Source: Falciphora oryzae (Eukaryota; Ascomycota; Sordariomycetes; Magnaporthales; Magnaporthaceae). Taken from it: a stretch of 64,000 bases of DNA. Shown here piece by piece: positions 1 to 12,110 of this stretch (position 1 is the stretch's first letter; the number at the start of each line of letters is the position of its first letter). Location of the stretch: contig JNVV01000065.1 in NCBI GenBank assembly GCA_000733355.1, forward strand, positions 74,726 to 138,725. The letters run 5' to 3'. The notes beneath the pieces are model-generated. The model saw nothing but the letters and a program-made list of their open reading frames with translations. It did no database searches and was not told the DNA's origin. A program made the translations under genes and the position numbers.

Positions 1-141
1 AGGGAAAGGGGCACCTGTACCGGTGCTGCCGTTGTTGGTGCCTTCCTGGCCCTGATCGGGCCCTGTTGGGTGTTGCGGAGGCCGCAACGGGGACGGCGTA
101 TTCGGATGCGCTGGCGCGCGGGGGGGCCGGTGCGGCGCTAA
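1..141 (+). CDS. possible C-terminal end of a membrane protein, cut by the window edge
   Basis: Frame 1 is open from the first base to a TAA at 139-141. It reads as a small-residue and hydrophobic stretch (GAAVVGAFLALIGPCWVL, about residues 8-25) followed at once by an arginine-rich tail. That is the usual look of the single transmembrane helix and cytoplasmic tail of fungal one-pass membrane proteins. Only 46 codons are visible and no domain can be recognised, so the call rests on the TM-plus-basic-tail pattern alone. GC-rich DNA can give such a pattern by chance. Confidence 0.3.
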   Translation, partial: RERGTCTGAAVVGAFLALIGPCWVLRRPQRGRRIRMRWRAGGPVRR

Positions 142-1848
142 CGCGTTCCTCCGGCCCGATGAGCCGGCGAGGAGGGCGCGCGCTACCCCTTTGGCCGAGG
201 GGGGGGCTGATGGCAGCGGCATGTTGCCGTCGCCAGCGCCGTTGGCGGGCGTGATTGTTGGTGTTGGGTCGCTAATTGGCGTGTGTTAAGGAATTGTATG
301 CAACTTGGCAGGGTGCACTAACAGCGCAATGCCAAGAATTGGTGAATTCGAGGAAGGTGTTATGCTGTGGCAGACTGTAATACGTAATACGTAGTAAAGG
401 GTAATAGAGGATGTACTGGGTAGAATCCACGGCCCCGTGCGGCAATTCGGTGGGGCGCGGTCTTTGTGGAACGGAGGATACACCTTGATGCTGCCTGCCC
501 ATTGGAATCGTCCGCAGCCATGCCCTGTGCATGACATCTCTGCATCCTTCATTCCATGGGGCGAAGAGCCGGCCTCACGCAAGGCTCGGTGTTTGGCGAG
601 ATGACTCCTTTGATGGATAGACGGCTTGGAGATTCCCGGTGGCCGCCAATACCGATGAGGCGCCGAGTACGACCTGCTTGTCCTTGCCAGCCTTCCTCGT
701 CGTCTCCACCCGGGGCCGTCCCGGCAGCGTAATGGCGACGGACTGCTTGTCGCCGGCTCGGCGCCATACTCGACCGCCTTCTTCATCTAGTCTAGGGACT
801 GGTGAGGAATCGCTGAGGCTGGCTGGTTGATCATCCGGCGCGGGGAAGAGCCCGGGAGGCGAGGAGGCAAGGGCAAAAGCGACCATCCACGAACGTTCTG
901 TTTGTGCGAGAGGCAGCCCTTGCTCAGCGAGTGTTGCCAGCAGCGCGCTGTGCTGGAGGCCGCGACCTTGAGTGCGGAAGTAGGCGGGATCCATGGCGGG
1001 ACTAAGTTATGGCCTGTGGGATGACTGCGATGTTGTGACGCCCCAGGCAAAGACGAATTGCTATGGGGTGTATCCGGATTCCGTCTGTGATATATAAGGA
1101 GGTATGGGAAGCCCAATCACATTTACAGCTATCATTTATAGGAGGAAAAGACCACATCTTATTTGAGCAGCCTTTCAAAAGGCCGCTAAGACCAGAACCA
1201 AGGAGTACAGCGTCCCAGGATGCTTCTCCCAGTGACTCAACAGAAATGGGTGAAAATACAAACAAAAAGGAATTCCATCGAGGCTTGACAACCCCGGCAC
1301 ATCCAGGCTGCTTTTCTCCATAATCCCACGCTTACATAGCATAGCGTAGACGAAGGACAAAGGAAAAGATGTTCTCCTGCCGAGCCTGCTCTAATAAACA
1401 AAGGCAGAAAAACATGGGTATCAGGCGGTATCGGGTATCTTCCACTCTTCTTTCCCGTCACCGCTCGTGCTCTGCCGCCAGGAGGAATGATATCCAAAAG
1501 GCGAGCATCGACAGTAGGAAAAAATAAGGGAAAGAAAGGGAAGAATAGGTTGATCTCTGTAGCAGAGGCTTCGCAAGAAAGAAAGAGAGAATAGTGCAGA
1601 AAGGACACGACTTACGTGAAGAAAAATAAAAAGAAGAAAGAGATCGAGGAGAAGAAACAGAAGACAGGAAATAAATAGGTAGGAAAAGAAGCACAAACAG
1701 CAAAAAGGCACACCAAATAGTCACACAGCCCAAACATAATGAACCAAGCATACACTATGCACAGCACAAATCATAATACTCATCCTCGTCATCGTCATTG
1801 TTGTCGTCAAACCCCAACACCAAGCCAAACATTCCATCCTCCTTTTCG
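142..1848. other. gene-free spacer, purine-rich on the plus strand
   Basis: No convincing ORF. Positions 1480-1730 are strongly purine-rich on the plus strand (AAGAAAGAAAGAGAG type), so pyrimidine-rich on the minus strand. The block lies downstream of the stop at 1849 and is probably 3' flank of that minus-strand gene. Confidence 0.6.
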
Positions 1849-3996
1849 TTATCGACCCGCCCGGCCCCTCTCCCGGTTGAGCAGGAAAGAGAGCTGGCTC
1901 GATGAGCTGCCAGGCCTCCCCAGGGTCTCTCTGCTTCCCTCGGCCACCTTTTCGGAAGCGTGGTTGTTGAACGTATGTTGAGTGGGAGTCACCCCCTCGG
2001 TGCCGACCGCGCGGTGGCATGTTTCACCGTCTTCGCTTTTAGGGGATGGTGCTTTTCCATGGTGTCGGCTAGCTGTGGTCGTCGTCGTTGTCGTCGCCGT
2101 TGGCATCATTTGCGTAGGACTCGCATTCATCTCTACGTTGATCATATCCTCCTTTGTCTCTGTCGATCGGTCCCCTGCGGGGGCGTGTGACCTTGAGTCT
2201 CTAGGCTGCTTGCCCCCGAGCACCTCATCAATAAGAAAAGTCTTCTGCCCGGCACGCAAGGGCCCATGCACATGGCTCTGGGCGCTAGTGCGGCGCGCCG
2301 TGTCGGCGCTATCGAGCGGCGCGTTTGCTGCATCCGCTCTCGCGTGCCCGGCCGCCCTGGGAGAGTTTCCGGCACAGCCACGGGATCTTTCCGCGCCCTG
2401 CCGAGACTCGACCACCGGCGGCGGCAGCGGCAGCGGTGGGAGCTGCCTCTCTACTTCTCGGCGCGCGATGGTCGTGGCGCGCCTCGACTCGATCGTCGAA
2501 GAGAGATAGAAGGGGCGGCGACCAAAGACCGGGGTGTCCAACGTTGCCGCCTTTGGCCGCTTGTAGGTCTCGGGGATCAACGGGCGGGCGAGGTCCTCCG
2601 GGAGCGCGATGGTGCTAGAAGTGTTGGGTCCTGGATCGGGGTTGGTGTGACGAGAGTTAGCCAGCCTTGACACCTTCTACAGTGAGTTTTGGTTTTTGTA
2701 TGTGTTTCTGGGAAGCGCCATGGGTGTTTCGAACCTCGCTCTCGAAATAGAGGCCAGTGATAGCGCCCATCTGGGCCTGCATATGAACCAGCAGCTCGAC
2801 CTTGACTCTTACCTGTGTCGGTAGAGATAGTTCCAGGCCATTGGACTGGACCATTCTCAAGCCTGGCTAGCGTGGCTGACTTGGCAGTCACGGGTAATGC
2901 CGCAGGCCGCGGAAGCTCTTCCCAGCTTGGGCCAAGCTCCGACAAGGGCCGGGGGTCTTCTTGGCTAGAGGCCATTTGCGGACTAAACGGCTGTTGGCGA
3001 GAAGCATCTTCGTGAGTAGCAAGAGAGATGCCGCGATGAGTTGGTGAGTCGGATCCTCGATGGCCAGGAGGCTTGGGGAACGGCCCGAAGCCCACTACAC
3101 GCACAAGGGGCCCTGCATTGTTGGCGCTCGATGTGTGCCGGGGGTCCGTGATGCCTCTGCTGATCGCGGGGCCAGGATCGCTGGGCGCAGCACGCCGCGG
3201 TACAGGCCGAGATCTGAGTTCGCTCTCGCGAAAGATCATCGCCCCCGAAGGCTTAGCCGTCCTCAGGTCCTGTCGATTCTCCTTGGCCGCCTCTCCGGCA
3301 CACCACGAGGTATCCAAGGCAAACTCGGGAACCTGGGCTATGAGCGAGGGCGGGGGCTCCAGAGGGCTCACGTCCTCGTCGTCTTCGTCGTCCTCGAAGA
3401 TGGCATTCTCAGGGAGGTGGATTGGCGAGAAGCTGAACTGCAGAAGATTGTGACGGCGAGCGACAGATGCATGGGCGTCCTCCATCTTCTTCAAGATCGA
3501 CCGCTGTGGACTTGGCCTCTCGGCGGACGGAGACAGGGGGTTGCGAGCCCGGATCGGCCGCTTGCCCTTATCAGGTGTTTGCAGGCCGTGACCGGCCACA
3601 ATCGCGCTCGACAACGAGGACGCGCAGGACGATGGGCCAGACGTAAAAGAACCCAGCGATGATATTTTCGGGGACAGCAGCGGCGATACAAGCTCCTCGC
3701 CCGTGGTGGCCCGAGTAATCTGCTTGCTTTCATTCTACGCCGCATGTGACAAGTCAGCGCCTGCAACAGGAGGTCGCTATGACCCCCATACAAGCTTTAC
3801 ATACCTCTGCGCCTTGCAGAAGGCATGGTTTCGAAAGCGGGACGACCGTTGGGCCCTCACGAATCTCGTTGAGAAGCTTCGCGAGCGTGCGGGGAGGAAG
3901 GTTCTTCCTATTGCTGCCCCAGACATGCCACCAGAAGTTCTCGGCGCGTCGGCTGTCCGGGCTGTTGACCGACAGCGAACACTGCATGTCAGCCAT
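1849..3996 (-). CDS. conserved-looking fungal protein of unknown function, at least 3 exons
   Basis: Exon 1 is 3996-3805 (64 codons); it opens MADMQCSLSVNSP and contains ENFWWHVWGS. A GTATGT donor leads to exon 2, starting at 3719 after GCAG; the joint is in frame. Exon 2 holds RPSPQRSILKKMEDAHAS, an acidic EDDEDDED run and a Ser/Pro-rich stretch. Exon 3 covers about 2676-1849 (LPEDLARPLIPETYKRP, a Thr run). The Trp-rich start followed by low-complexity Ser/Pro sequence with an SILKK motif resembles, from memory, Pezizomycotina proteins annotated as nitrogen-regulation or DUF3295-like; I do not assign that function. Oddity: the best donor (GTAAGA, 2812) and acceptor (CTGTAG, 2677) give exon lengths 192, 907 and 828, one base out of frame. 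A literal join ends seven codons into exon 3. No signal peptide or membrane segment is seen. Confidence 0.65.
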
Positions 3997-6900
3997 AACT
4001 CCAGACCAAGAAATGACTTTCCAGAATGTGCATGAATGTCTTGTTATGGTAAGTCCAACAGCAGCAGAATATCCGTCGACTCACTCCTGGAAATTGTGTT
4101 GCCACACGGCGCATTCTATGCGTGCTCTTCGCGTTAGCTGTATTTTCTGCCAGGGAATGCAGGGAGGAAAACACAAGGCCAGCACGAACTCGCCCACAAA
4201 TGTCGAATCTCCAGTGGGTGCAACTCATTAGCCGTTTCGAGAGCAGTTATCACCTCGTCGTTGATCTTGAATATGCATGGAGGGAGGACCCCTGGGATTC
4301 CAAGCGCAGCAGCCATCGTGATGACATATAATCAAGGCTGTGTCTGGCAATGAGGCAAAAGAATCGAAGTGATCGATCATGACATCCCCGCTCGGGCTTG
4401 CGGGGTGGGAAGGGAGCAGCAGGGCAAGGTGTGTCAAAAAGGGCCGTGGAGACAAAAACGAGACTAAGGCAGTGACTCCGCGCACGATGACAGGCAGGCG
4501 AGAGTGACAGCGCCTGGTATACAGGTGGGTGGGACGAGCGGGCAGGGGGGAGACGGCACAGACGCGGGTTGAGTGGGCGCTGCACTGGCCGTTCTTGAGG
4601 CTCTGGCCGCACAAGCCCAATCACGGGATAGCTAAGACTCGGACGGGAGAGACGGTGTGGAAAGAGTAGCGCAGTTTGCTTGGCGAGCACCAGGTACGCA
4701 TGTAGCAGCTCGGCGGCACTGAAGTTGTACGGAACCTTGGGAACCAGGGCTTGGCTGCGGAGGGAGAGGAGAGAGGGGGTAGATACGTGGTTAGTATATG
4801 GCGAGTATACGGAGGCAGGGTGGCGTCCTACGTCATTACTCCCTTCGGCCCGTTTTGGTGTGCCTTCGAGAGTGAGTAGAAAAGGAATGCGCACAGGTGA
4901 TTTGGATTCGAAGGCAGGGGTCGATGCAGCAGTTGGCCTTGGTTGCCTACGCCGCAAACGCATAGCCCAGGGCCAAGCCGACCTGGGTGGTCCTCAAGTG
5001 CGGCGAGCATTGTGACGGCGTGTTGCGGTAAGTCGAAGGCATCCCGCGTGTTTGGGCCAGCGTTCCCCACGGAGGGAGGAAAGGCAAGGAGGGGAGCCGG
5101 ATTGGAAATGCGACGGGGAAACATAATTGATTGCTCTTCTTCTGGGTTCGCTGATGGACCGCCATCGACGAATGACGGCGACGAGCCCGCCCCCTATTGC
5201 CTCGCTTGCTTGTTCAGCTGGACGATTTTCGGGGGTGGGTTTTTCGAGTTGTGATAGACAGGCTTCAAACAAACAACAAGCAAACGGGCTCAGGGGCGAG
5301 TGGGAGCAGCAATTGCAGCATCGGGATCTGCCCGCCTACCCGGGTTTCCCACGTTCCGCTGGCCGCGCTTCGCAGTAAGCGACTCGCAGATGGGTTGGAA
5401 TACATTTGAGATGATAGATCAGAGAAGACGCAGCAACAATGCATCCGCTTGGGTGCGTTGGGAATGCATTCTCGGCGCGCAAGGCCGAGCGAAACAACCC
5501 ACGGGCTGGAAGAGGACCGAAGCCACCTCCGCAGAAGCTCAGGCAGCCATACACCCACAAGGTCTTGCCAACATTCAATGCACGGGCCTTTGCTGGACAG
5601 ACCGGGGCGTGGGGAGATGGTTCGTCTCTGCATGCATGTCAACAAGGAAGCAAATAAGGTCAAGATGGTAACCGAATGGGCCGATCAGGCTGAGACAAGG
5701 CAACATAAAAGCGCATGCCGGTGCCACCTACGTACCTGCTGGGCACGCAGGTCTCGCTCGCCAGGGTTGTTCGTTGGCTGGCGTGGTTGCGCGACGGGAG
5801 GACTGGAAAAGGGCGAGGGGCTGAAAAACAAACATGAAATTGGAGTTGACGGCGAAGAAGCAAACAGGGAGCCAATCCGAGAGGCATCCAGGCGCCGGGA
5901 ATCGTTCTTGCCCCCTGCGTCCGTGACTGTTTTGGTCGTGCCTGCCGCGATCGAACTCGATAGAGCGGGCCCAGCTGCGCGTGCTCGCTGTCTCCTGCCT
6001 GCGTGCCTGCCTATCCTGTCAAGGTCAAGCTCCCTCAAGGTGAGTGGATGAAATTTAGAGACCTGTTGGCTGAGGCGGCTTGGAAGGGAGCGCACGGTGA
6101 CCGAAATGACGCACCCGGTGCTCCGTGAAGGGCTCATTTGCTGCCGGGTGGTGATCGACATTGGCGGCTGGAACGGGGGCGCTGAAACGAGCGCGCCTCG
6201 TCTCTTGTTGCCGGACCGAAGAAGCTGCTGCTGTTGGTGGTTTTCCCCGTTATGATTTCTCCGCTGCTGAAATGGATGTTCAAGACGACAAGGCTCGAAC
6301 TTGCATCAAAACTCAGCTCGAGGGACAAAGTTCCCAGCTTGGGGTTGGTGCGACCCCAGGCGCGGGTTTTCTCCACAGGCATCCCCAGCATCCCAGTCAG
6401 CGCTGGCCCTCTGATCGGCCGCTATGGAAGCTGAATCCCGCCAGCACAGCTGAGTCAATGATACCTCTCTGCACCCTGCCAAAGTCCGAATGTCTTCGGA
6501 CGCGATGCCCCGGAAGGAGGAGCAGCAAACTCGCCTGCACGGGTCCGGGTGCTCCAAACCGGTTACAATGTCACCGCGGAGGAATCCCATGGGTACAGGT
6601 GTGGTGCCTCGTATCAACGCCCGATACATATTACAACCCGGGATCCCTCCCTCCCACCCTTCATGTCGAAATTCTTGTGTGATGAGACCCTTTTCATTGT
6701 TCAGCTTCTTTAAGAAATTCCCATTTTCCGTCCGAGCAACCTGTGCCAATGAGACAACCGCCTTCCCCTCTTCGAGGCTGCCACGGCGTGCTCGGCTGGA
6801 TGCCAAATCGGAATCGCAGCCGCTTCCGGTACCCGGCAAGGTGGACGAACATGTATACTTGACATGTTGTAATCGCTCGTCGTGTCTCTTGCCTCGTCAA

Positions 6901-7879
6901 GCTCCCCTGGTGGAACATGCGAGGTTGGCCTTTCTTGCTTCTCGCCACCTATCATATCCCAGACACTGTGCTCATCGCCCAGCTGAGGTTCCACGAACCT
7001 GAGACTATCTCCGTCCCGAAACACAAAAGAAAGATTGAGCACTGGAAGAATAGCCGCGGGCAGAGCGCAGTATATAAAATTTTCCAGACGAGAAAGGGGC
7101 ACGATACTCGCCTCTGCTTTTCCCTCACTTCTTTTTCTCTTCGCTCCTCCAGCCCAAAAGCTGAACACTCGATATGGCCCGAAGTAGTGGTGGTACAGTA
7201 TTTACGAACCACCATCACTGTCCCGTCTCCCCTTTCCGCGGGTTGCGCAGGTACACATATTACGCGGCAGTGAAACCCAAGGCGGGAAAGGGGAGCCGCC
7301 TCCCAACCCTCTTCCAGCCCCTCGCCACTATCCTCAGCATCTGCTGAAGGTGCAGGTCTCGAATTTAAAGGGAGTGACACAAGGGAAAACTCGGGGAAGG
7401 CAAGACGAGACCGGTGAGTATGGAGATGGGCGGTCAATGGGGCACCGATTTACAAAATGAATCACATGCGCAAAAAGAAAAGGGAAAAAGGAAGGAAGCA
7501 GAAAAAGGAAGAAATAAACAACACCCACCATCTATTCTTAGCCTGCTGGAAAATTCCAAGTGCTCCGTAACACCGTCCTCGCCTTATTTTTCCATGCCGC
7601 GAGTGGTTCGCCCGCAGACGTGCCTGATCTGATCGCCTGACTGGCGGCCTCCCCTTTGTTTTATATCCCACAAGAGTAACCTGCTCCCGGCCACCTAAAT
7701 TACACAGGCCGCGTCATATGGGGGTGACCTAGCTCCTCATCTTCTATCCTTTTCCACCCAAATGGTCCAGTTTTCCAATCCCCTTCATTAGGTTCGTTAT
7801 CTCTCCTTTCCTTTTGGGAGAAATCCTCCGAGCTCGAGTTCATCTGCCGTCATCTATCCTTCTCTCCTACACGATTATT
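3997..7879. other. 3.9 kb gene-free spacer
   Basis: This lies between the start of the minus-strand gene at 3996 and the stop of the SDR gene at 7880. ORFs up to 237 codons exist (minus 4250-4963), but they lack family signatures and splice signals, and they overlap equally open frames. A GTATATAAAAT motif lies near 7070 on the plus strand with no gene behind it. The part next to 3997 must hold the promoter of the upstream gene. Confidence 0.5.
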
Positions 7880-9138
7880 TTACGTAGTCGTGTAACCGCC
7901 ATCGACGCGGATGTCGGCGCCGGTGACGTACATGGACGCGTCCGAGAGCAGGAAGCTGACGGGGCCCATCAGGTCCTCGGGGTCGCCCATGCGGCCCTGG
8001 GGGATCAGGGACGTCCACTGCTTCTTGAGGTCCGGGTTGTCGTCGAGGATCTTCTTGGTCAGCGGCGTCATCATGTAGCCCGGCGAGATGCAGTTGACGC
8101 GGATGCCGGCGTGCGCCCACTCGACGGCCAGCGAGGCGGCCAGGTGGCGGACTGCCGCCTTGGCGCTGTTGTAGGGTCTATATGGCAAACGCCGTGTTAG
8201 TTTCCGGCTCTAGAAATCGGTCGTCATCAAAAAAAGTAGAAAACGGCGAAAACTCACGCCTGCGGCTGGGGCACGTTGACAATGGCACCACTCATGCTGC
8301 CGATGAACACCATGCTCCCGGACGCCTGGCGCTCCATCAGGTGGCGGGCGACGGCGGTGGCGAAGATGTAGGTACCGTCGAAGCAGACGCCGAACAGCTT
8401 GCGCATGCGGTCGACGGGGTACTGGACGGCCTCGAAGTTCTCGACGAAGCCGGCCGAGGTGACGAGGCTGTCGATCTTGCCGTGCTGGGCCAGGATCTCG
8501 GCCATGCACTCGTTGACCGACTCCTCGCTCGACACGTCGGCGTAGTGCGCCGTCACCTTGGGCAGCCGCTTGGCCTCGGGGTTGTCCTTGCGGAACCGCT
8601 CGACGATGGCCTCGGCTTGGGACTGCGCCTCCTCCTCTAAAAGGCGGGAAATTTGTTAGTATTGCGGAGGTAAATAATGGCGGCGTTTGGCGGGGTTCTT
8701 ACTGTTAAGGTCGACAAGGGCGAGGTCGGCACCACTAATAACCATTCCCTGACCCATGACCAGACCCAATCCCCTCGCGCCGCCGGTCACGATGCCGACC
8801 TTGCCCTGGAGGGAGAACGAGGCCAGGGTGGGGCGGACGTTGATGCCGGCACGGCCGGCGCCGGTAATGGGCGCCGACGACGGCAGCTCATGGTCGGGCG
8901 GGTACTCGACCTGGACCGTGGCGTCGGTGCGCGCGAAGCTGCCGGCCGTCTCGGCGTGCTCCTTGTCCTTGGGGTCAGGCTGCCTGTTGCCGCCGGTCGT
9001 GGTGGTGAAGGCGGCTGTTGCCTGCTTCGGCTGCTGCTTGGTGAGGAGGGGTGAGGGCGCAGTAAGATGGCGGGTGAAGAGGTTGGACGGGGCTGCGCGC
9101 AGCCGGGAGCCGGCGCGGGCGAATCTGCTTCCCAGCAT
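7880..9138 (-). CDS. short-chain dehydrogenase/reductase, D-arabinitol/mannitol dehydrogenase type, with mitochondrial-like leader
   Basis: Three exons: 9138-8703, 8636-8258 and 8177-7880, giving 370 aa. Both introns (66 and 80 nt) have GT-AG ends (GTAAGA, GTGAGT); intron 1 carries a perfect TACTAAC branch site. The Rossmann nucleotide-binding motif TGGARGLG is near residue 117. The catalytic Ser lies in IGSMSG near residue 262 and the YxxxK pair in YNSAK near residue 274. The C-terminal VTGADIRVDGGYT is typical of classical SDRs. By recall it is closest to fungal D-arabinitol 2-dehydrogenase and mannitol dehydrogenase-like enzymes, which oxidise polyols with NAD(P); the substrate is inferred. 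About 100 residues precede the Rossmann fold. They begin Arg/Ser/Ala-rich and almost free of acidic residues (MLGSRFARAGSRLRAAPSN), which suggests mitochondrial import. The start was chosen there because upstream codons are low-complexity Lys runs from a poly-T tract. Confidence 0.9.
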
Positions 9139-10886
9139 CTTGGTCTCCTCTTTGTTGTGCTGTGAGATCTGTGTCCTGCTGGCTAGAAGCTCTAGCAAAA
9201 TGCCGAAGATATTTGTTGGTTTGGGTTGTAAGCCGGCGAGATGGAGTGTGTCGAAGGCGTTTAAATCTGCGTGTTTACTGGCCGCCCAAGAAGATATGAC
9301 GAGCCCCAAGATGAGGGGTAGGTTCCGACCGGCCGATCCGAGATTGTTAAAAGAAAGGCTCGAAGGAAGCTTCTTGAAATCCGGGCAAGCAGAAAGTAAA
9401 TCAAATTGCCTGCTCGTTCGATTGCTAGAGGTAAACCGGTCAAGCTGATCGCTCAGTGTACGCGATGTCGTTTTTTTTTTTTTTTTATGTGGTTTAGTCT
9501 TGGGAAAAGCACAACATGTCCTGGGAGGCAGAGACAGCAGCACCGCTTCGGTTTTTATACGAGCACCCACCCCCAAGCCAGCACCAGTCGGTCAGCCGGT
9601 CCGGGACACGAGACGCTGACTGACGACCTAACGGACGGTCCGCAACCCCCGAAGTGCCTTCCTCGACGGAGCAGCCCGCTGGCGTCTCGCTCCAGTTCTC
9701 GCGTCGAACGGGGCCGAGACCGCAACGCACCCCTGGCCGCAGTTCCCATGACCAGCCCGACTTCCCCACCGGCCCCGGTTTTCCCGCTGTGCCGGCGCTC
9801 TCGGCCGCCACTGTGGACACGGCAAAAGGCTTGAAATGCTTGGCCGCTGGTCTTTTTCGGGGGCTGGACCACTGTAGACCCCTTTTCCCCATGCCTTGGT
9901 GGCTCACCTCCCGGCCTTGCCTCGTGTCGGTCTCCCGACTTATGCAGCGCGCTCCTCGCGCAACGGTAATTATTATTTCAGCCATTGAAAACCTCCTTCG
10001 CGTCATTTGATGGCAGCCAGGTGGGGACTCTCCAGGGTATCCTAGGGTAGAAAGCCTTGTTTGTCGGGCTTTCCGTTTTGGGTAATCCGGCCAAACACAG
10101 AGAATCCCGCCCGCTCTCGGAGCACCCCGCGGCAGCGGAGCCTCAACAGGCAATGCAAACGACCAACGACGCAGGAACCGCGGAGTATCCCAATTTAAAT
10201 GGACTTTTGGGACAATCGCGTTCGACACTCTGGGTCTCGCTCTTCCCCGTTGGTTCGGCACTTGGAGATTTACAAAGGACCAGCCGCGACGCCGTCCCCG
10301 CATGGGTTGCTCGCCGCTTGCCGCCCAGCCGAAATGGAGACCACACGTAGGGGCATTATTGTTCTTCCCTCTCGTGCGGAAGGATGCTATCTATTTATAT
10401 ATCGTCAGCCTGCCTTCGAGAACATACGAGCCTGTCCAATGACAGGTTTCCTTTGGTTTCCACGTTGGGAATATCGTCAAATACATCCAACCCCAAAATT
10501 ACTTCTTCCGGTCTGCTGGGGGCTACCAATGAAAAAACACCTATTCTCTGGCTGAGTCCCGGCTTTCACAACTTATCAGATGAAAGAATGTCTCCCACCT
10601 ATTGTACGTGTATTGGCGGGCCTCCCGGATGCAAACACTCAATCCACGGCTGAGTTTGTGCTCACCTCGGAATAAAAATCTCTGGCACTTCGGTGCATGC
10701 CCTCGAACTCGCCACACTTCTTCTGCCTAGTCCCTCGCTCTGATTCTGAACCACACCCAACACGTCAGCACCGAGGACTTGCTCATTTCCTCGTGCTCGT
10801 CGCCTGGCTATCGTCACTCTGCTTGTTAAAACAAGACACCCACCAACATCTTGCGTCGGGAGAGGCCTCGCACAGAGGATATCGCG
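9139..10886. promoter_or_regulatory. divergent intergenic region between the SDR and coiled-coil genes
   Basis: The two starts face away from each other across 1.75 kb, so promoters for both must lie here. A 16-T run occupies 9471-9486. A TATA-like stretch (TTTATATATC) lies at about 10392, roughly 490 bp ahead of the plus-strand start. No coding signal is visible. Confidence 0.45.
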
Positions 10887-12110
10887 ATGTCCGAGCAGAA
10901 AACCACGCCCATAAAAATCGAGAACGTCTTCACTACCACCTTCTACAAGCCGACCACGACTCTTCGGTTCACACCCTTCAGAATGGACAAGGAGGACAAG
11001 GCATCGTACTGGCCTGTTGTTGGTACGTGCTCCCCCCGAAAGCCTCTATACTTCAGAACTAGAAGCCCAGTGACATGGCTCGACCTAAGACAATTATTCT
11101 GACACAGGCGCGAGATAACAGGCACCGTGACTAGCACGAAGGATGACCGTCATGTCTCCTTGACCTTTTGGAATGAGCAGCAGGTTACCATGATGATCAG
11201 GGCCTTCGAGAGCTGCGGCAGCTTTGGCCCTTCCAACGTAAGACTCTCGCAAACGCCGCATTTCTTAGGCCCCATATTATTATCCACGCTTTCTTGCCGA
11301 TAGCAAAGAAGCGCTTGCCGGTATTTGCTAACTGACAGTGTTTTTACCGAGCAGCTTCTGAAGGAGGGTGGCGATGGCCCCCACACCCAGAACCGTGGCC
11401 AGCCTCAAGGCCAGCCCAAGAAAGTGGAGGCTTCGTCCGATGGGAAGCTGGCGGCACTCCAGGCGACTGTGAATGAGCTCAAGAAAGCACAGGCTTCCCA
11501 TGAGAGCATCCTTCAGAAAACTGTCAACAAGATCGACAAGGGAGAGACAACCCGCCAACAAAAGATGCAGGAGCATTCTAACAAGATCAACAAGGGAGAG
11601 GCTACCCGCGATCAAAAGATCCAGGAGTATGCCAGCAAGATCGGCAAGGGAGAGGCTTCCCGTGACCAGAAGCTTGAGGAGCTCCGGAAGGTCGTGGACG
11701 AGATCAAGAAGACGGATATCCCTCGAATCAACAAAATTGAGCAGTCTGTCAACAATGTCAAGAAGGCGGACGCCGCCCGACAGGGCCAGCTCCAGAAATC
11801 CATAAACAAGGTAGATAATGAAGCAGCTGCGCGCGACGACAAGCTACAAGCCCTCGACAATCTTGTCAACCAGCAGGCACAGGTATGGTATCGACTCGTT
11901 AGTGAAGAATACGAGACATTGTTTAGGTCGAGCGAGGCACTAACAGTGGATCTGTCCTCTCGCCAGGTCATAGCCGACCTGCAAGCTATGTTTGGAGATC
12001 TTATCAGCGAGCTCCAGAAGGCAAACGAGAACGAGAAGCAACATTTGCAGAAGGAGCACACAGATGTGAGCGCGGCGGCCAAGGTCGACGACCTGATGGC
12101 CTTCGACTAG
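10887..12110 (+). CDS. coiled-coil protein with 18-residue repeats, unknown function, 3 exons
   Basis: The start is MSEQKTTPIKIENVF at 10887. Exons are 10887-11026, 11108-11237 and 11355-12110 (341 aa, in frame). The N-terminal ~95 residues form a small domain (SYWPVVGTREITG, VSLTFWNEQQVTMMIRAFES) that I do not recognise. A Gly/Pro/Gln linker follows, then about 220 residues of charged, heptad-like helix. Its core is six 18-residue repeats of the form NKIxKGEATRDQKIQEYx. The C-terminus (NEKQHLQKEH, then DDLMAFD) is acidic. There is no signal peptide or membrane segment, so it is probably an intracellular rod-like or scaffold protein. Intron 1 begins GTACGTGC; only the second GT (11027) keeps the frame, while the stronger-looking first GT (11023) does not. 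Intron 2 has GTAAGA, a CTAAC branch and a CAG acceptor. Confidence 0.75.
11526..11858 (+). repeat. 54-bp coding tandem repeat, about 6 units
   Basis: Six consecutive units encode 18 residues each; the fourth has three extra. The first three units share most bases (AACAAGATCxxCAAGGGAGAG ...) and the last three are diverged. In protein, NKI/V starts a unit, KGE/KAD lies in the middle, and TRDQK follows. The unit length of 18 with hydrophobic residues at spaced positions fits a helical coiled coil. Confidence 0.85.
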
